A DNA stretch of 64,000 nt from UBA2589 sp965223235 (GCA_965223235.1 CBDCVV010000007.1:248001-312000), one strand, 5' to 3'; positions 1 through 9,456 are shown, counted from the stretch's first letter. The notes: generated from the letters alone by a model not told the origin. A program made the numbers and translations.

Positions 1-2
1 CC

Positions 3-1319
3 GCCGTCGGCACGGGATCGACGTGGGTCATTGCGAGCGCGGGGGGCTTGTCCGATTCCCTGAGCGTTCGGGTCGAGCCCGAGCTCGTGATCTTCGCGAT
101 CGGCTCCTTACCCGTCGAGGGGGAAGTGGTGAGCGAGGTGTCCCTTGCTGGGCGGGTGGAAGACCTGCTCGGGGCGGGCTACGGTGGAGCCACGGTCTTT
201 TGGAGCACAGGAGCCGGATCTGGGTCGATCATTTCCGAACAGAGCACCACCACGGACCAAACCGGTACCACCGGGGCGGTGTGGCAACTCGGGGAAGTTG
301 CCGGAACGCAGCGGGCGTTCGCCCAAATCGAGACGAGGGGCCGGACGGAGGTCGTCGAGTTTCTTGCCAACGCCCTCGCGGGGCCGGCTGTCTCGGCCAA
401 CCTGGTTGCCGACTCCGTACTACTGAGCGCCCGGGGCGAAACCGCCTTTCTTGCGCCCGCGCTATTGGACTCGTTCGACAACGAGGCATTGGCCGCGGGG
501 GTCACCTGGACCGCTTCGGATTCGACGATCGTCGCCGTGAGCGCCGATGGACTCGTTACAGGCGGACAAGAAGGGGCCACCTGGGTCAGGGCGTGGGTGG
601 ACGGCGCGCCTTCGGACTCGATCCTCGTCACCGTACAGCACCGAGGCGCCATCACGATCACCTTCGATGACGGCTTCCGGAGTGTGTACGAGAACGCGTG
701 GCCCGTGCTCCAAGAGTACGGCTACGCGGCGAACGTAGCGGTGAACCCGGTCCCCGTAGACCAGTCGTGGCCAGATTACATGACGCGGGCGATGCTGGAC
801 GAAGTGCACTCGGCTGGGTGGTCTATCGTCAGCCACACACTTCAGCATGATTCGTTGCCTAGTCTTTCACCGGGTGAGCTCGACTACGACCTGCGAGCAA
901 CCCAGCAGTGGATTCTCGACGCCGGGTACAACGGCGCCAACGTCTTCGTCGCTCCCTACCATGCGTACGGACCTGCCGAGCGCGAGGCCGTGTCCGTGTA
1001 TTACGAGGCCTCCCGAGGGACGTCGTCCGATATTGTCTCGCCGGACAGTTTGGTCGCGTGGCGTCCCGACAACCCCTTCGAGTTGACCGGGCGGGAGGCG
1101 GACCTGCTCCCGTACACCACTCCGACCGGCCGAGGAGTCCTCCAGGCGCTCCTACAAAGAACCGTCGATGAGGGCGTCTTCCTCGACGTCTTCTTCCATC
1201 GGGTGCCTCCTGAGAACGTCGCTGACTTCCGGGCGATGCTCGATGTATTCGAAGGATTCAGGGATCGCGTCCTCCCGTACCACGAGCTCTTTCCGCGCTT
1301 CGCGCGAACGGTAGAGTAG
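3..1319 (+). CDS. Secreted polysaccharide deacetylase with Ig-like (BIG2-type) domains, 5' truncated
   Basis: The frame is open from the first bases of the window, so the true start lies upstream. The first residues look like the end of one bacterial Ig-like domain. A second Ig-like stretch follows (around nt 420-640, ending in a SADGLVTG / SILVTVQ pattern). The C-terminal part (nt 650-1300) is a NodB-type domain with metal-binding motif 1 TFDDGF and motif 2 SHTLQH (HTxxH form). This family removes N- or O-acetyl groups from surface polysaccharides such as peptidoglycan or chitin-like polymers. The Ig-like modules suggest an extracellular or cell-surface location. The substrate cannot be told from the sequence. 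Calling the NodB domain is safe; the number of upstream Ig domains is unknown because of the edge. Confidence 0.85.
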   Translation, partial: AVGTGSTWVIASAGGLSDSLSVRVEPELVIFAIGSLPVEGEVVSEVSLAGRVEDLLGAGYGGATVFWSTGAGSGSIISEQSTTTDQTGTTGAVWQLGEVAGTQRAFAQIETRGRTEVVEFLANALAGPAVSANLVADSVLLSARGETAFLAPALLDSFDNEALAAGVTWTASDSTIVAVSADGLVTGGQEGATWVRAWVDGAPSDSILVTVQHRGAITITFDDGFRSVYENAWPVLQEYGYAANVAVNPVPVDQSWPDYMTRAMLDEVHSAGWSIVSHTLQHDSLPSLSPGELDYDLRATQQWILDAGYNGANVFVAPYHAYGPAEREAVSVYYEASRGTSSDIVSPDSLVAWRPDNPFELTGREADLLPYTTPTGRGVLQALLQRTVDEGVFLDVFFHRVPPENVADFRAMLDVFEGFRDRVLPYHELFPRFARTVE

Positions 1320-1328
1320 GCCCAATAC

Positions 1329-1345
1329 TCGGCCAATGTGGCCGA
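1329..1345 (+). terminator. Short perfect hairpin after the deacetylase gene
   Basis: TCGGCCA (1329-1335), a 3-nt loop and TGGCCGA (1339-1345) form a perfect 7-bp stem ten bases after the stop codon. No T-run follows, so it may end transcription weakly or only protect a 3' end. The rest of the 224-bp gap before the next gene also holds a small inverted repeat GTCGT-GCA-ACGAC at 1453-1465. I see no clear promoter consensus there. Confidence 0.3.
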
Positions 1346-1543
1346 CCCTGCCGCTCCACACGTGTCCGCCCGGCTAATCTTGCCGGCATATATTGCCCCT
1401 GTGCTTCAAGCTTTAACACCTGAGATGCGATCTCTGTGTATCGTAAGCGGTTGTCGTGCAACGACTTGAGCAATTAGGGCGTGGTCCGACATCTTTGGCC
1501 CAGCCCTTGCCCCTAGCGTGGTCGACATCACGATGACCCCTGG

Positions 1544-2722
1544 ATGGCTGGCCCCATGGACGTGTTCAAGACTCCGATCGAAGCTTCGAAGGTCCTGGTA
1601 GTCGAAGACTCCGATACGACGGCGCGCTACTACAAGAGACTGCTCGCTGCGCGGGGCTTCCACGACGTGAAGGTGCTTCAGGATTCTCGCGAGGCGATCG
1701 AGACGTTCCTGAGTTACCAGCCCGACCTAGTCATCCTCGACCTCCACATGCCGAACGTGGACGGATTCGAGATCTTGGGCGGGATCGGGCAGCTGGTCGC
1801 ACCGGGCTCATTTCATCCGATCTTAGTGGTCTCCGGTGATCTGGAGCCGTCCGCACGGGTCCGCTGCCTCTCCGCGGGAGCGAAGGACTTCATCTCGAAG
1901 CCGTTCCGACCCGACGAGTTCATGCTTCGCGTCCAGAACCTCCTCGAGACGCGCCTGCTCCACCAGCACCTTCACGACCGGAAGCAAGCGCTCGAGACCC
2001 GGATGGTTCAGGAGAACGCGAAGCTCCAAGAGACCCAGATGGAGATTCTTCACCGGTTGGCGGTGGCCGCGGAGTGCCGCGACGACGAAACAGGCCGTCA
2101 CTCGATGCGCGTCGGGATGTCGGCGGCCCGGATCGGCATGACGCTCGGGCTTCCGGACGAGGAAGTCGATTTCCTCGAGCAGGCGGCGCCTCTGCACGAT
2201 GTCGGAAAGGTGGGTATCCCGGATTCGATTCTGCTGAGCCCGAACAAGCTCACGGACGAGCAGTTCGAGACGATGAAAACGCACACGACCATCGGTGGGC
2301 TCATCCTCTCCCGGGAACCGTATCCGTTGCTGGGTTGCGCTCGTGAGATCGCACTCACCCACCACGAGAAGTTCGATGGCTCCGGGTATCCGAGTGGCCT
2401 CGCAGGGCAAGCGATCCCGATCTCGGGTCGGATCGTGGCCGTCGCGGACGTCTTCGATTCGCTCTGCCACAAGCGATCCTATAAGCCGGCGTTCTCGGTT
2501 CCCGAAGCGATCGACATCATGACGATGGGTCGCGGATCACACTTCGACCCAGAAGTCTTCGACGCCTTCATGCATCTGGTAACGACGGGCGCGATGGCCG
2601 ACCTGGTCGACGACGGTAAAGAGGGCGCTCTACCGTTCGGTGGAGCGGTCGCGGCAGGTGCCTGGACGGACGTGGGTGCAGCGGGAACGCTCACGTCGGT
2701 CGTCTCCGCGAGAGCCCTGTGA
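1544..2722 (+). CDS. Response regulator with HD-GYP c-di-GMP phosphodiesterase output (RpfG-like)
   Basis: The N-terminal receiver domain (about residues 16-130) has acidic residues after the first strand (VVEDSD), phospho-acceptor Asp66 in VILDLHMP and a conserved Lys in ISKPF. A coiled linker of about 40 residues leads into an HD-GYP domain (about 175-345) with HD in PLHDVGKVGIPD, a further HH in LTHHEKFDGSGYP and the GYP signature itself. HD-GYP proteins hydrolyse cyclic-di-GMP, so phosphorylation of Asp66 probably gates this activity. Its stop overlaps the start of the hybrid kinase by 4 nt (GTGA), so the two are translationally coupled and the kinase is the likely phosphodonor. ATG 1556 is a possible alternative start. 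The last 40 residues are low-complexity Gly/Ala. Confidence 0.93.
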   Translation: MAGPMDVFKTPIEASKVLVVEDSDTTARYYKRLLAARGFHDVKVLQDSREAIETFLSYQPDLVILDLHMPNVDGFEILGGIGQLVAPGSFHPILVVSGDLEPSARVRCLSAGAKDFISKPFRPDEFMLRVQNLLETRLLHQHLHDRKQALETRMVQENAKLQETQMEILHRLAVAAECRDDETGRHSMRVGMSAARIGMTLGLPDEEVDFLEQAAPLHDVGKVGIPDSILLSPNKLTDEQFETMKTHTTIGGLILSREPYPLLGCAREIALTHHEKFDGSGYPSGLAGQAIPISGRIVAVADVFDSLCHKRSYKPAFSVPEAIDIMTMGRGSHFDPEVFDAFMHLVTTGAMADLVDDGKEGALPFGGAVAAGAWTDVGAAGTLTSVVSARAL

Positions 2723-4647
2723 GACTCGCTGCCTGGAGCTGGGCGCTGTCTGCGTTCAAAGAGCAGTCGATCCGTCACAGGATCGTCTCGTTCTTTGCTG
2801 CGTCGATGGGTGCGATCTCGCTTCTCGTCTTCTTGTTGGTACCGAAGGCGATCGAACGGGAGGCCGAATCTGCCCTGCAGACGCAGGCGCAAAGCATCGG
2901 GTCGATGGTCGCGCACTCCGTCGCCGCCCCGATGGTGTTCGGTGACTCTATGGGGATCAGCGAAGCTCTCGCCATCGCTCTCGCCGACGAGGGAGTCGTC
3001 GCGGTCGAACTGGCGGATGGGCGGGGTGGAGTGCTTCTCCGACTGACCCGAGACAATGCCGGCATGCCGGGGCGTGACCTTCGCGATCACTCCGTGTGGG
3101 AGGTAGAGCACGGAGCGCACGGCCACGATGCCGATGTCGTCCTCGACGGCGACGCACTCGGAGTCGTGCACTTGGACCTGAGCACCGCTGGAGTCGAGCA
3201 AGCCGTGCACGATGCGCGACGCATCGTAGGACTGGTGAGTGTCCTCCTCTTCATGATCGGGACATTCGTCGCGGTTCGGATCGCCAAGGTCATGACCGCT
3301 CCCCTCGCCGGTGTCGCCCGTGCGGCAGAGCGGATCGCCGAGGGTGATCGGACCTCTAGGGCCGAAGTCCCTTCCCAAGACGAGGTCGGCCAGCTGGCGC
3401 AGTCGTTCAACCGGATGGTCGACGAGCTCCAAGTCACGCAAGAGCGCCTGATCCACTCGCAGAAGATGCAGTCGGTTGGGCAGCTCGCCGGAGGCGTGGC
3501 CCACGACTTCAACAACCTGCTCACCACGATCATGGGGAGCGCTGACATCCTTCTCTTCGATCTACCCGAGGGCCACTCCAGCCGTGAGGAAGTCCAAGAC
3601 ATCCAGAGGGCAGGGGAGCGTTTGGCTGGACTGACACGTCAGCTCCTGGCGTTCAGTCGCAAGCAGGTGACTCAGCTGGAAGTCATCGACGTAAGTCAGG
3701 CCGTGGCCGATGTGGAGAAGATGCTCCGTCGCCTGCTCGGCAGCGGACTCAGCTTCGAGACATCGCTCGAGCCCAACGTGCATCCCATTCACGCGGACCC
3801 GGGGCAACTCGAACAGGTCCTCGTCAACTTGGTGGTGAACGCGAAAGACGCGATGCCGGAAGGTGGAGCACTCGGGGTGGAGACGCGCAGCATTGATCTC
3901 TCCGAACCCCTCGATACGAGGCTGGGAGAGCCGATCCCGGCGGGTAGCTACGCAGTTCTCGCCGTGAGCGACACGGGAGTCGGCATCGACGACGAGTGGC
4001 TCCCACGGATTTTCGAGCCGTTTTACACGCGCAAGGCCCCCGGTAAAGGCACCGGCCTAGGCCTCTCCACCGTGTACGGGATCGTGAACGAGTTCGGCGG
4101 CCATATCGACGTCGATTCATCCGTCGGAAAAGGGACGACCTTCACGATCTTCTTCCCGAAGACGGACGTCGAGCCGCGTGACGCCGACGCACCCGTCGAG
4201 CAGCCGGCTGCGGCGACCGGGGTCGGTACCGTGCTGGTCGTAGACGACGAAGATTCCGTGCGGTCGCTCACCAAGCGCTTCTTGGAGCGCTCAGGCTACA
4301 ACGTTCTCGCGGTGTCGGATGGTGAGACGGCCCTTCGACGGCTCGCTGAATCGAGCGACGTGGACCTGCTCCTCACCGACGTCGTCATGCCGGGAATGAG
4401 CGGTGCCGAGCTCTCCGAGGCCGTAAGCCTCATTTACCCAGAGCTACCCATCGCCTTCATGTCCGGCTTCACGGACGACCAACTACACGATCACGGGATC
4501 CTCGGACAGGACTTCATCCTGGTGGAGAAGCCTTTCACCTCCGAATCCCTCGCGACCTCTGTGCAACGCGCACTGGGGAATCGCTCTGCGCTGACGGTCG
4601 AGTCAACCGCAACCGAAGACTTCTCAACGAAGACAAGACACCACTAG
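2719..4647 (+). CDS. Hybrid sensor histidine kinase with CHASE8-like periplasmic sensor, HAMP and C-terminal receiver
   Basis: TM1 is about residues 22-42 and TM2 about 169-188. The periplasmic loop between them contains a CHASE8-like pattern (SVAAPMVFGD, then ALADEGVVAVELAD). HAMP follows at about 190-243. The HisKA domain has His262 in GGVAHDFNNLL. The HATPase domain has an N-box (NLVVNAKDAMP), G1 (DTGVGI) and G2 (GKGTGLGLST). A receiver domain closes the protein (VLVVDDED at its start, acceptor Asp in LLLTDVVMP). CHASE8 is the sensor type of YfiN/TpbB, which is controlled by periplasmic YfiR. A YfiR-like gene lies in this same cluster, so that protein is the likely ligand. The GTG start overlaps the upstream stop codon. 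All catalytic boxes look intact. Confidence 0.93.
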   Translation: MRLAAWSWALSAFKEQSIRHRIVSFFAASMGAISLLVFLLVPKAIEREAESALQTQAQSIGSMVAHSVAAPMVFGDSMGISEALAIALADEGVVAVELADGRGGVLLRLTRDNAGMPGRDLRDHSVWEVEHGAHGHDADVVLDGDALGVVHLDLSTAGVEQAVHDARRIVGLVSVLLFMIGTFVAVRIAKVMTAPLAGVARAAERIAEGDRTSRAEVPSQDEVGQLAQSFNRMVDELQVTQERLIHSQKMQSVGQLAGGVAHDFNNLLTTIMGSADILLFDLPEGHSSREEVQDIQRAGERLAGLTRQLLAFSRKQVTQLEVIDVSQAVADVEKMLRRLLGSGLSFETSLEPNVHPIHADPGQLEQVLVNLVVNAKDAMPEGGALGVETRSIDLSEPLDTRLGEPIPAGSYAVLAVSDTGVGIDDEWLPRIFEPFYTRKAPGKGTGLGLSTVYGIVNEFGGHIDVDSSVGKGTTFTIFFPKTDVEPRDADAPVEQPAAATGVGTVLVVDDEDSVRSLTKRFLERSGYNVLAVSDGETALRRLAESSDVDLLLTDVVMPGMSGAELSEAVSLIYPELPIAFMSGFTDDQLHDHGILGQDFILVEKPFTSESLATSVQRALGNRSALTVESTATEDFSTKTRHH

Positions 4648-4658
4648 GAGAATAGATC

Positions 4659-5162
4659 ATGACCGGACACACCCGCTTGCTCACACGCGCGGCAGCGCTC
4701 GTAGTCGCCTGTGTGGCGGCTTCGGCTTGTGGCGACGACACGATGATGGGCCCCGACGAATTCGCTGTAGAAGACCTCGCTGGCCAGTGGACCGTCGAGT
4801 CGATGATGTACACGGAGAACAGCGGTCCAGGGACGTTCGACCTCGTCGCGATCGGAGGAGACGGCATGTTGTCCGTTACCCCGAACGGAAGCTTTACCGC
4901 GAGCGTGCTCGTGCCCGACGCGTTCACCGGAATCGGGGACATCACGTTGCCCGTCTCCGGCGTCTTCCGCCTCACCGATGACGAAGAGCGCATCCGCATC
5001 GACTTCACCCCCGAGATTCCACCCTTCTTCAAGGCGATGGAGCCCGGATACAACTACACCGACACCCGGCTGGAGCTTACCGAGTCGAACGCGATGTTCG
5101 ACTTCATCGGTGATGGATCGATCGTTGCCGCCACGATGCGCTTGGTGATCGTCCGACAGTAG
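4659..5162 (+). CDS. Small lipoprotein, lipocalin-like, unknown function
   Basis: This 167-residue protein has a lipoprotein signal peptide ending in ASAC-GDD, so the mature N-terminus should be lipidated Cys near residue 24. The mature part alternates short beta-like stretches and begins DLAGQWTVESMMY. That opening resembles the small lipocalin-like or META-type lipoproteins often seen in secreted-protein-rich bacteria. A good ribosome binding site (AGGAG) sits 8 nt before the ATG. It lies between the hybrid kinase and a TonB receptor on the same strand, so it is probably co-transcribed with the signalling locus. No catalytic motif is visible and I do not assign a function. Confidence 0.8.
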   Translation: MTGHTRLLTRAAALVVACVAASACGDDTMMGPDEFAVEDLAGQWTVESMMYTENSGPGTFDLVAIGGDGMLSVTPNGSFTASVLVPDAFTGIGDITLPVSGVFRLTDDEERIRIDFTPEIPPFFKAMEPGYNYTDTRLELTESNAMFDFIGDGSIVAATMRLVIVRQ

Positions 5163-5234
5163 CGAAGAGCAGTGCTCCGGCGGGGAAGAGCTCCGCCGGG
5201 ATGCCCGAAGACGAGCAGGAGTGGAGAAGGACCA

Positions 5235-7226
5235 ATGATTCGACGAATTCTGACAGCCTTGTGCATAGCCGGGACGGTCTCGACCGGCTCATTGCACGGG
5301 CAGTCCGAGCCGAGCCTCGCGGCGCTCGATTCCCTCTTGGGAATGCGGGTGAGCTCGGCCTCGAGCTACGAACAGTTCCAGAGTGACGCGCCTGCCTTCG
5401 TGAGCATCGTCACCCGGGAGGAGATCCTCAGCCTTGGCTATGAGACCCTGGAGGATGTCCTCCGGAGCCAAGTAGGATTCTACTCGGGGACGGACCGGAG
5501 CTACTCCGACGTCGGCGTGCGCGGGCTCGGCAGATCTGGCCAGTACAACAACCGCATCCTGCTACTCGTGGACGGCCATTCGGTGAATGATGACTTCACC
5601 GGTGGTACGAGGGTCGGGAGCACGCTCAACATCGACATGGATCTGGTGCAGCGCATCGAGATCGTGCGCGGCCCCGGCTCGTCGCTATACGGAGCGCGCG
5701 CGATGCTCGCGGTCATCAATCTCATCACGCGCAAGGGCCGCGATATCGACGGCTTCACCGTCGTCGGTGAGATGGGGTCCTTCGGTGAGACCCGCGGTGC
5801 CTTCCGTTACGGGAGGGTCCTCGGTGCCGACTCGGATCTGACTGTCGCGGCTTCGTACAGTGAGTCCGACGGGGAGAATCTCTACTTCCCGGAGTACGAC
5901 CTGGAGCAGTGGAACAGCGGTGTGGCCGAGAGTCGCGACTGGGAGCAGCGTACATCGGCGTTGGCCACGCTGAGAACAGGTTCTCTCCTTGTCCAAGGTG
6001 GCGCGTCGTTCCGGGACAAAGGGGTCCCGACCGCCCCGTACGGGACGGTCTTCAACCACCCAGAAACGGAGACCCTCGACCGGTCAATCTTCGCTCACGT
6101 GGGCTACAATCGCCCGGTGGGCGAACGAGTCGAGCTGAGCTTCGAGCTCGGCTCGGACTGGATGATCAACGAGGGGCATTGGCCTGTCGTGCTCGGTGTC
6201 ACCGGCGTGCCCCAGATCGTCACGCACAAAATCGACATGAAGTCGATCTCCGGGGGTGCGTCGCTAGACTGGGAGCCATCGTCGAGCCAGCGAATCGTCG
6301 CTGGGGTCGAGGGGATGGATGCCGTCGATGTCGCGCTCACCGGCACGGCCTGGAATGTACGGGGCGAACTCGACTACTCGATGATCTCGGCATTCGTGCA
6401 CCAAGAGCTGCAGATCACGGAGGATGTCTCCCTGACGATGGGGATCCGACGGGACGAGTACTCATCGATCGGGGGTGCGACGACGCCGAGGGCGGCGCTC
6501 GTCGTGAACCCTGCCTCGGCGCCGAACAGCACCTTCAAGCTGATGGCCGGGGAGGCGTTCCGAGCCCCTAACTTGCTCGAGCTCGCGGCGACTTCCTTCG
6601 TCGCCGGCATGTTGAGTAATCCCGACCTGACCCCGGAGCGGGTGCGGACGCTCGAAGCCACCTGGGAACATCGGTTCGGTCGTGCGGTGACGACGGTGTC
6701 CGCCTTCCAAAACCAGGTCACGGATCTCGTCGACCTCGTCCAGATCGCCCTACCGGACTCGCTCCGCCAGTTCGGGAACTTCGCGTTCCAGCATACGAAC
6801 ATCGGTTCGATGACGGCTCGGGGGATCGAGGTCGAGGCCCGTGCCGCGCTCACGAACGGCGTCCGGCTGCATGGGGGGTATTCGTTTACTCATGCCGTGG
6901 ATGGACAACGCGGCGGAGACGTCATCAACGCGCCGCGACACCTCGGCAAGGCGACGCTCTTTTGGGCGGTCCCGGAGCTCGCAACGGTCGGGCTTTCGGC
7001 CCGGGCAGAAACGTCCCGGCGGACCCTCTACAGCACCGAGACCAAGGGCGGGGCCCTCGTGGACCTCACCTTGTCGCGCGATCTGAGCTCCGACTCGGCG
7101 GTGCGGCTGCGCATCGACAACATCTTCGACGACTGCATCACGGTTCCTGGCGGCTTTCAGCACTTGCAGTCTGCGATTCCGCAGCCCGGGCGGCGCTTCA
7201 GCCTCCGCTTCGAGCACAAGTTTTAG
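5235..7226 (+). CDS. TonB-dependent outer-membrane receptor
   Basis: The ATG at 5235 is preceded by GGAGAAGG at good spacing and opens directly into a signal peptide (cut after LHGQ), so I prefer it to upstream start codons. The plug domain follows (SIVTREEILSLGYETLEDVL, then VRGLG, LLLVDGH and EIVRGPGSSLYGARA). A long beta-barrel comes next and ends in the usual terminal aromatic (RFEHKF). The length of 663 residues is normal for the family. These receptors import iron chelates, vitamins or glycans using TonB energy; the ligand is not evident here. No clear TonB box is visible. The gene sits between a hybrid kinase and a YfiR-like gene, an order that suggests a role in signalling or nutrient-linked control. 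Confidence 0.93.
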   Translation: MIRRILTALCIAGTVSTGSLHGQSEPSLAALDSLLGMRVSSASSYEQFQSDAPAFVSIVTREEILSLGYETLEDVLRSQVGFYSGTDRSYSDVGVRGLGRSGQYNNRILLLVDGHSVNDDFTGGTRVGSTLNIDMDLVQRIEIVRGPGSSLYGARAMLAVINLITRKGRDIDGFTVVGEMGSFGETRGAFRYGRVLGADSDLTVAASYSESDGENLYFPEYDLEQWNSGVAESRDWEQRTSALATLRTGSLLVQGGASFRDKGVPTAPYGTVFNHPETETLDRSIFAHVGYNRPVGERVELSFELGSDWMINEGHWPVVLGVTGVPQIVTHKIDMKSISGGASLDWEPSSSQRIVAGVEGMDAVDVALTGTAWNVRGELDYSMISAFVHQELQITEDVSLTMGIRRDEYSSIGGATTPRAALVVNPASAPNSTFKLMAGEAFRAPNLLELAATSFVAGMLSNPDLTPERVRTLEATWEHRFGRAVTTVSAFQNQVTDLVDLVQIALPDSLRQFGNFAFQHTNIGSMTARGIEVEARAALTNGVRLHGGYSFTHAVDGQRGGDVINAPRHLGKATLFWAVPELATVGLSARAETSRRTLYSTETKGGALVDLTLSRDLSSDSAVRLRIDNIFDDCITVPGGFQHLQSAIPQPGRRFSLRFEHKF

Positions 7227-7248
7227 CCGCTTCCAAGTCGACACGCCC

Positions 7249-7881
7249 ATGACTCCGCTCACACGCACCGGACAGCGATCAGCCCCAGGGCTGCTTGCCG
7301 CCCTATGGTTGGCGTGTGCGCTCGTGTTCGGGGCTCCCGGAAGCGGGCTTGCTCAAGAGATGGCCATTCCGGTGCAGGGCCAGTGGCCCCTCTTCGACAA
7401 CATCCTTGCATTCGACCGCTCCTTCGACGATCGAGCCGATGGCGGGATCGTTGTGGGCGTCGTCTACCAGAGCCGCTTTCGCCCCTCCGTCGCCGTCCGG
7501 AGTAGTCTCGCAGAGATGGCGGGTGGCGAGCGTCTCCGACTCGCGGGGCACGACGTGACGATCATTCCGATCGATCTCACCTCGCCGGCCCAGCTACGAC
7601 GCGCGATCGAGGATCAAGAGATCGACCTCCTCTACCTTACGCCCCTCCGTGGTGTCGCACTTCCCGAGATCGTTCAGCTGGCCGACTCGTTGCGAGTCGC
7701 GACGATCACCGGGGTCCGGGAGTACGTCCAAGAAGGGGTGGCGCTCGGACTGGGGCAGCGAGGTGGCCGGGCTGAGATCGTCGTGAATCTGGAGTCGAGT
7801 CGATCCCAAGGTCTCGAGCTGCGGGCTCAGCTTCTTCAGATCGCGACCGTGATCTCCCGCACTGCCGGCGAAAGTCCCTGA
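7249..7881 (+). CDS. YfiR-like periplasmic protein (DUF4154 family)
   Basis: The protein has 210 residues with a signal peptide ending near GLAQ. The mature part has the family pattern: a FDNILAFDRSF start, IVVGVVYQ, a central DLLYLTPLRG strand, a VATITGVREYV segment and GLGQRGGRAEIVVNLESS near the C-terminus. In Pseudomonas, YfiR is the periplasmic repressor of YfiN, whose sensor is CHASE8. Here the likely partner is the CHASE8-type hybrid kinase encoded upstream in the cluster. The Cys pairs that make Pseudomonas YfiR redox-sensitive are not seen in the mature part. The gene starts 22 nt after the TonB receptor, consistent with one transcript. Confidence 0.82.
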   Translation: MTPLTRTGQRSAPGLLAALWLACALVFGAPGSGLAQEMAIPVQGQWPLFDNILAFDRSFDDRADGGIVVGVVYQSRFRPSVAVRSSLAEMAGGERLRLAGHDVTIIPIDLTSPAQLRRAIEDQEIDLLYLTPLRGVALPEIVQLADSLRVATITGVREYVQEGVALGLGQRGGRAEIVVNLESSRSQGLELRAQLLQIATVISRTAGESP

Positions 7882-7975
7882 TCGTACCGCTTCGGTAGGA
7901 GCGAGACAGTGAGGTGTTGCCAGGTCGCCTAGGTGACGCACACGTTGGAGTTCACCTTCTCGAGGGAAGACTCCG

Positions 7976-8398
7976 ATGCGCATGGTCAGCATCATGGCGG
8001 CCGCCGCTATCACCCTGGTCGGCTGTTCCGAAGGGACATCCGTGGACGGCACGGGCTCCGTCCGGATCATCAGTGCACCGGTCGTGGGCGCTACCGGATC
8101 GAACTTCATCGCGTTTATCGAAGAAACGCCATGGCGTGGGATGCACTTAGGTTCGTACTGCGAGACCATCCCCGGGGATTCCGCGGTGATCGTAGGGACG
8201 GTCGCCGAGTCCGGAGCGGATCCGTGCGATCTCGGCGCCGCCGCGCGCATCCCGTTGGGCACCTACAACGTGTACGGCGGGGTCTATGCACCGGGGAGTA
8301 CGCTGCCCACCGAGTGTACTGAGATCACCGTCGAAGTCACTGGTGCGGAGACGACGGTCCTCCTTCCGCAGGTCTCGAGCGGGATTTGCCCCTTCTGA
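7976..8398 (+). CDS. Hypothetical lipoprotein
   Basis: This 140-residue protein has a short signal peptide and lipobox LVGC-SEG. The mature part contains three further Cys (SYCETI, DPCDLG, SGICPF) that could form disulphides, and a Gly/Thr-rich beta-like pattern. I recognise no family. GAGGGAAG lies about 10 nt before the ATG and supports this start. Its stop codon overlaps the ATG of the following hydrolase by one base, which suggests coupled expression. The 94-bp gap before it contains no obvious promoter. Confidence 0.72.
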   Translation: MRMVSIMAAAAITLVGCSEGTSVDGTGSVRIISAPVVGATGSNFIAFIEETPWRGMHLGSYCETIPGDSAVIVGTVAESGADPCDLGAAARIPLGTYNVYGGVYAPGSTLPTECTEITVEVTGAETTVLLPQVSSGICPF

Positions 8399-9456
8399 TG
8401 GGCGTTGGTTTGGGACGGCGCCGGCGATCAGCGGCATGCGCAGTGAGCGGAGTTGTTGCCGCCGTGTGGATCTCGACAGGAGCGATCGCTCAAGAGTCCC
8501 CCCCCAGCGAGCCGCCCGCACATTGGGGTCCGACCGCAATCGACTACAGCAACGTCGAGTACCCGTTCGAGGTGAGCTTTCTCGACGTGCGCCTCTTCGG
8601 CGAAGACCATCGGATGGCGTACATGGACGTCGCCCCGGAGGGACCGTCGAACGGACAGACGGCCGTCATCTTTCACGGCATGAACTTCTTCGGTGCGCCG
8701 TACGAGCCGATGATCCGGGCTCTGTCGGAAGCGGGTTTTCGGGTGCTCGCGGTCGATCGGTTGGGGTACGGGCGCTCATCCAAGCCGCTCATCCACTACA
8801 ACCTGCACATCCCCGCTCGAAACACGAAGGCGTTGCTCGACCACCTCGAAATCGAGCAGGCCGCCATCGTGGGCCACTCGATGGGAGGGATGGTCGCGAC
8901 TCGCTTTGCGTCGACGTATCCCGAGACGACGAGCCACGTCGTAATGGTGAACCAGATCGGGCTGACGGACACCCGGCCGGGGCGCGCTTGGCCCGATCCG
9001 GAAGCTGCGTACCAGAGTGCGCTGGGTACCAGCTATCAATCGGTGCTTCGAGGGCACGTCCGCTATTACCCGCGGGGATGGAAGCCCGAGTATCTGAAGT
9101 GGGTACGGGTTCAGTACGGCTTGACGCTAAATGGAGACTGGCCGCGAATGGCCAGGATTCGCGCGGCGCAGCGGATGATCTTGTACGAGGACCCCGTTGT
9201 GCACGAGTGGCAGTACATCGACACGAAGGCACTCGTGATCGGTGGGGAGGAAGACGGGCTCGTCGCCGATTTCCCAGGGCTCGCACGGAACGTGGCGGAG
9301 CGTCTGCAGAACGCAGAGCTCGTGCTATTTCCCGGGGTCGGGCACTCTCCGCACCTCGATAACCCAGAGGAGTTTCATCCGATCCTCATCGACTTCCTGA
9401 GATCGGATCCCGATGAGCCGGCGGATCAGTCGTGGAGAAGCGCGGCCGGCCGGTGA
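8398..9456 (+). CDS. Secreted alpha/beta hydrolase
   Basis: The ATG at 8398 overlaps the preceding stop and begins a signal peptide ending near GAIAQ, giving a 352-residue protein. The hydrolase core shows an oxyanion region (IFHGMNFFG), the nucleophile elbow GHSMGG, an acid loop (VIGGEEDGLV) and the catalytic His in PGVGHSPHLD. This is the alpha/beta hydrolase fold of esterases, epoxide hydrolases and haloalkane-type enzymes; the substrate is not predictable. Export suggests a periplasmic or extracellular role. Confidence in fold and catalytic Ser/His is high; confidence in reaction is low. Confidence 0.88.
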   Translation: MGVGLGRRRRSAACAVSGVVAAVWISTGAIAQESPPSEPPAHWGPTAIDYSNVEYPFEVSFLDVRLFGEDHRMAYMDVAPEGPSNGQTAVIFHGMNFFGAPYEPMIRALSEAGFRVLAVDRLGYGRSSKPLIHYNLHIPARNTKALLDHLEIEQAAIVGHSMGGMVATRFASTYPETTSHVVMVNQIGLTDTRPGRAWPDPEAAYQSALGTSYQSVLRGHVRYYPRGWKPEYLKWVRVQYGLTLNGDWPRMARIRAAQRMILYEDPVVHEWQYIDTKALVIGGEEDGLVADFPGLARNVAERLQNAELVLFPGVGHSPHLDNPEEFHPILIDFLRSDPDEPADQSWRSAAGR

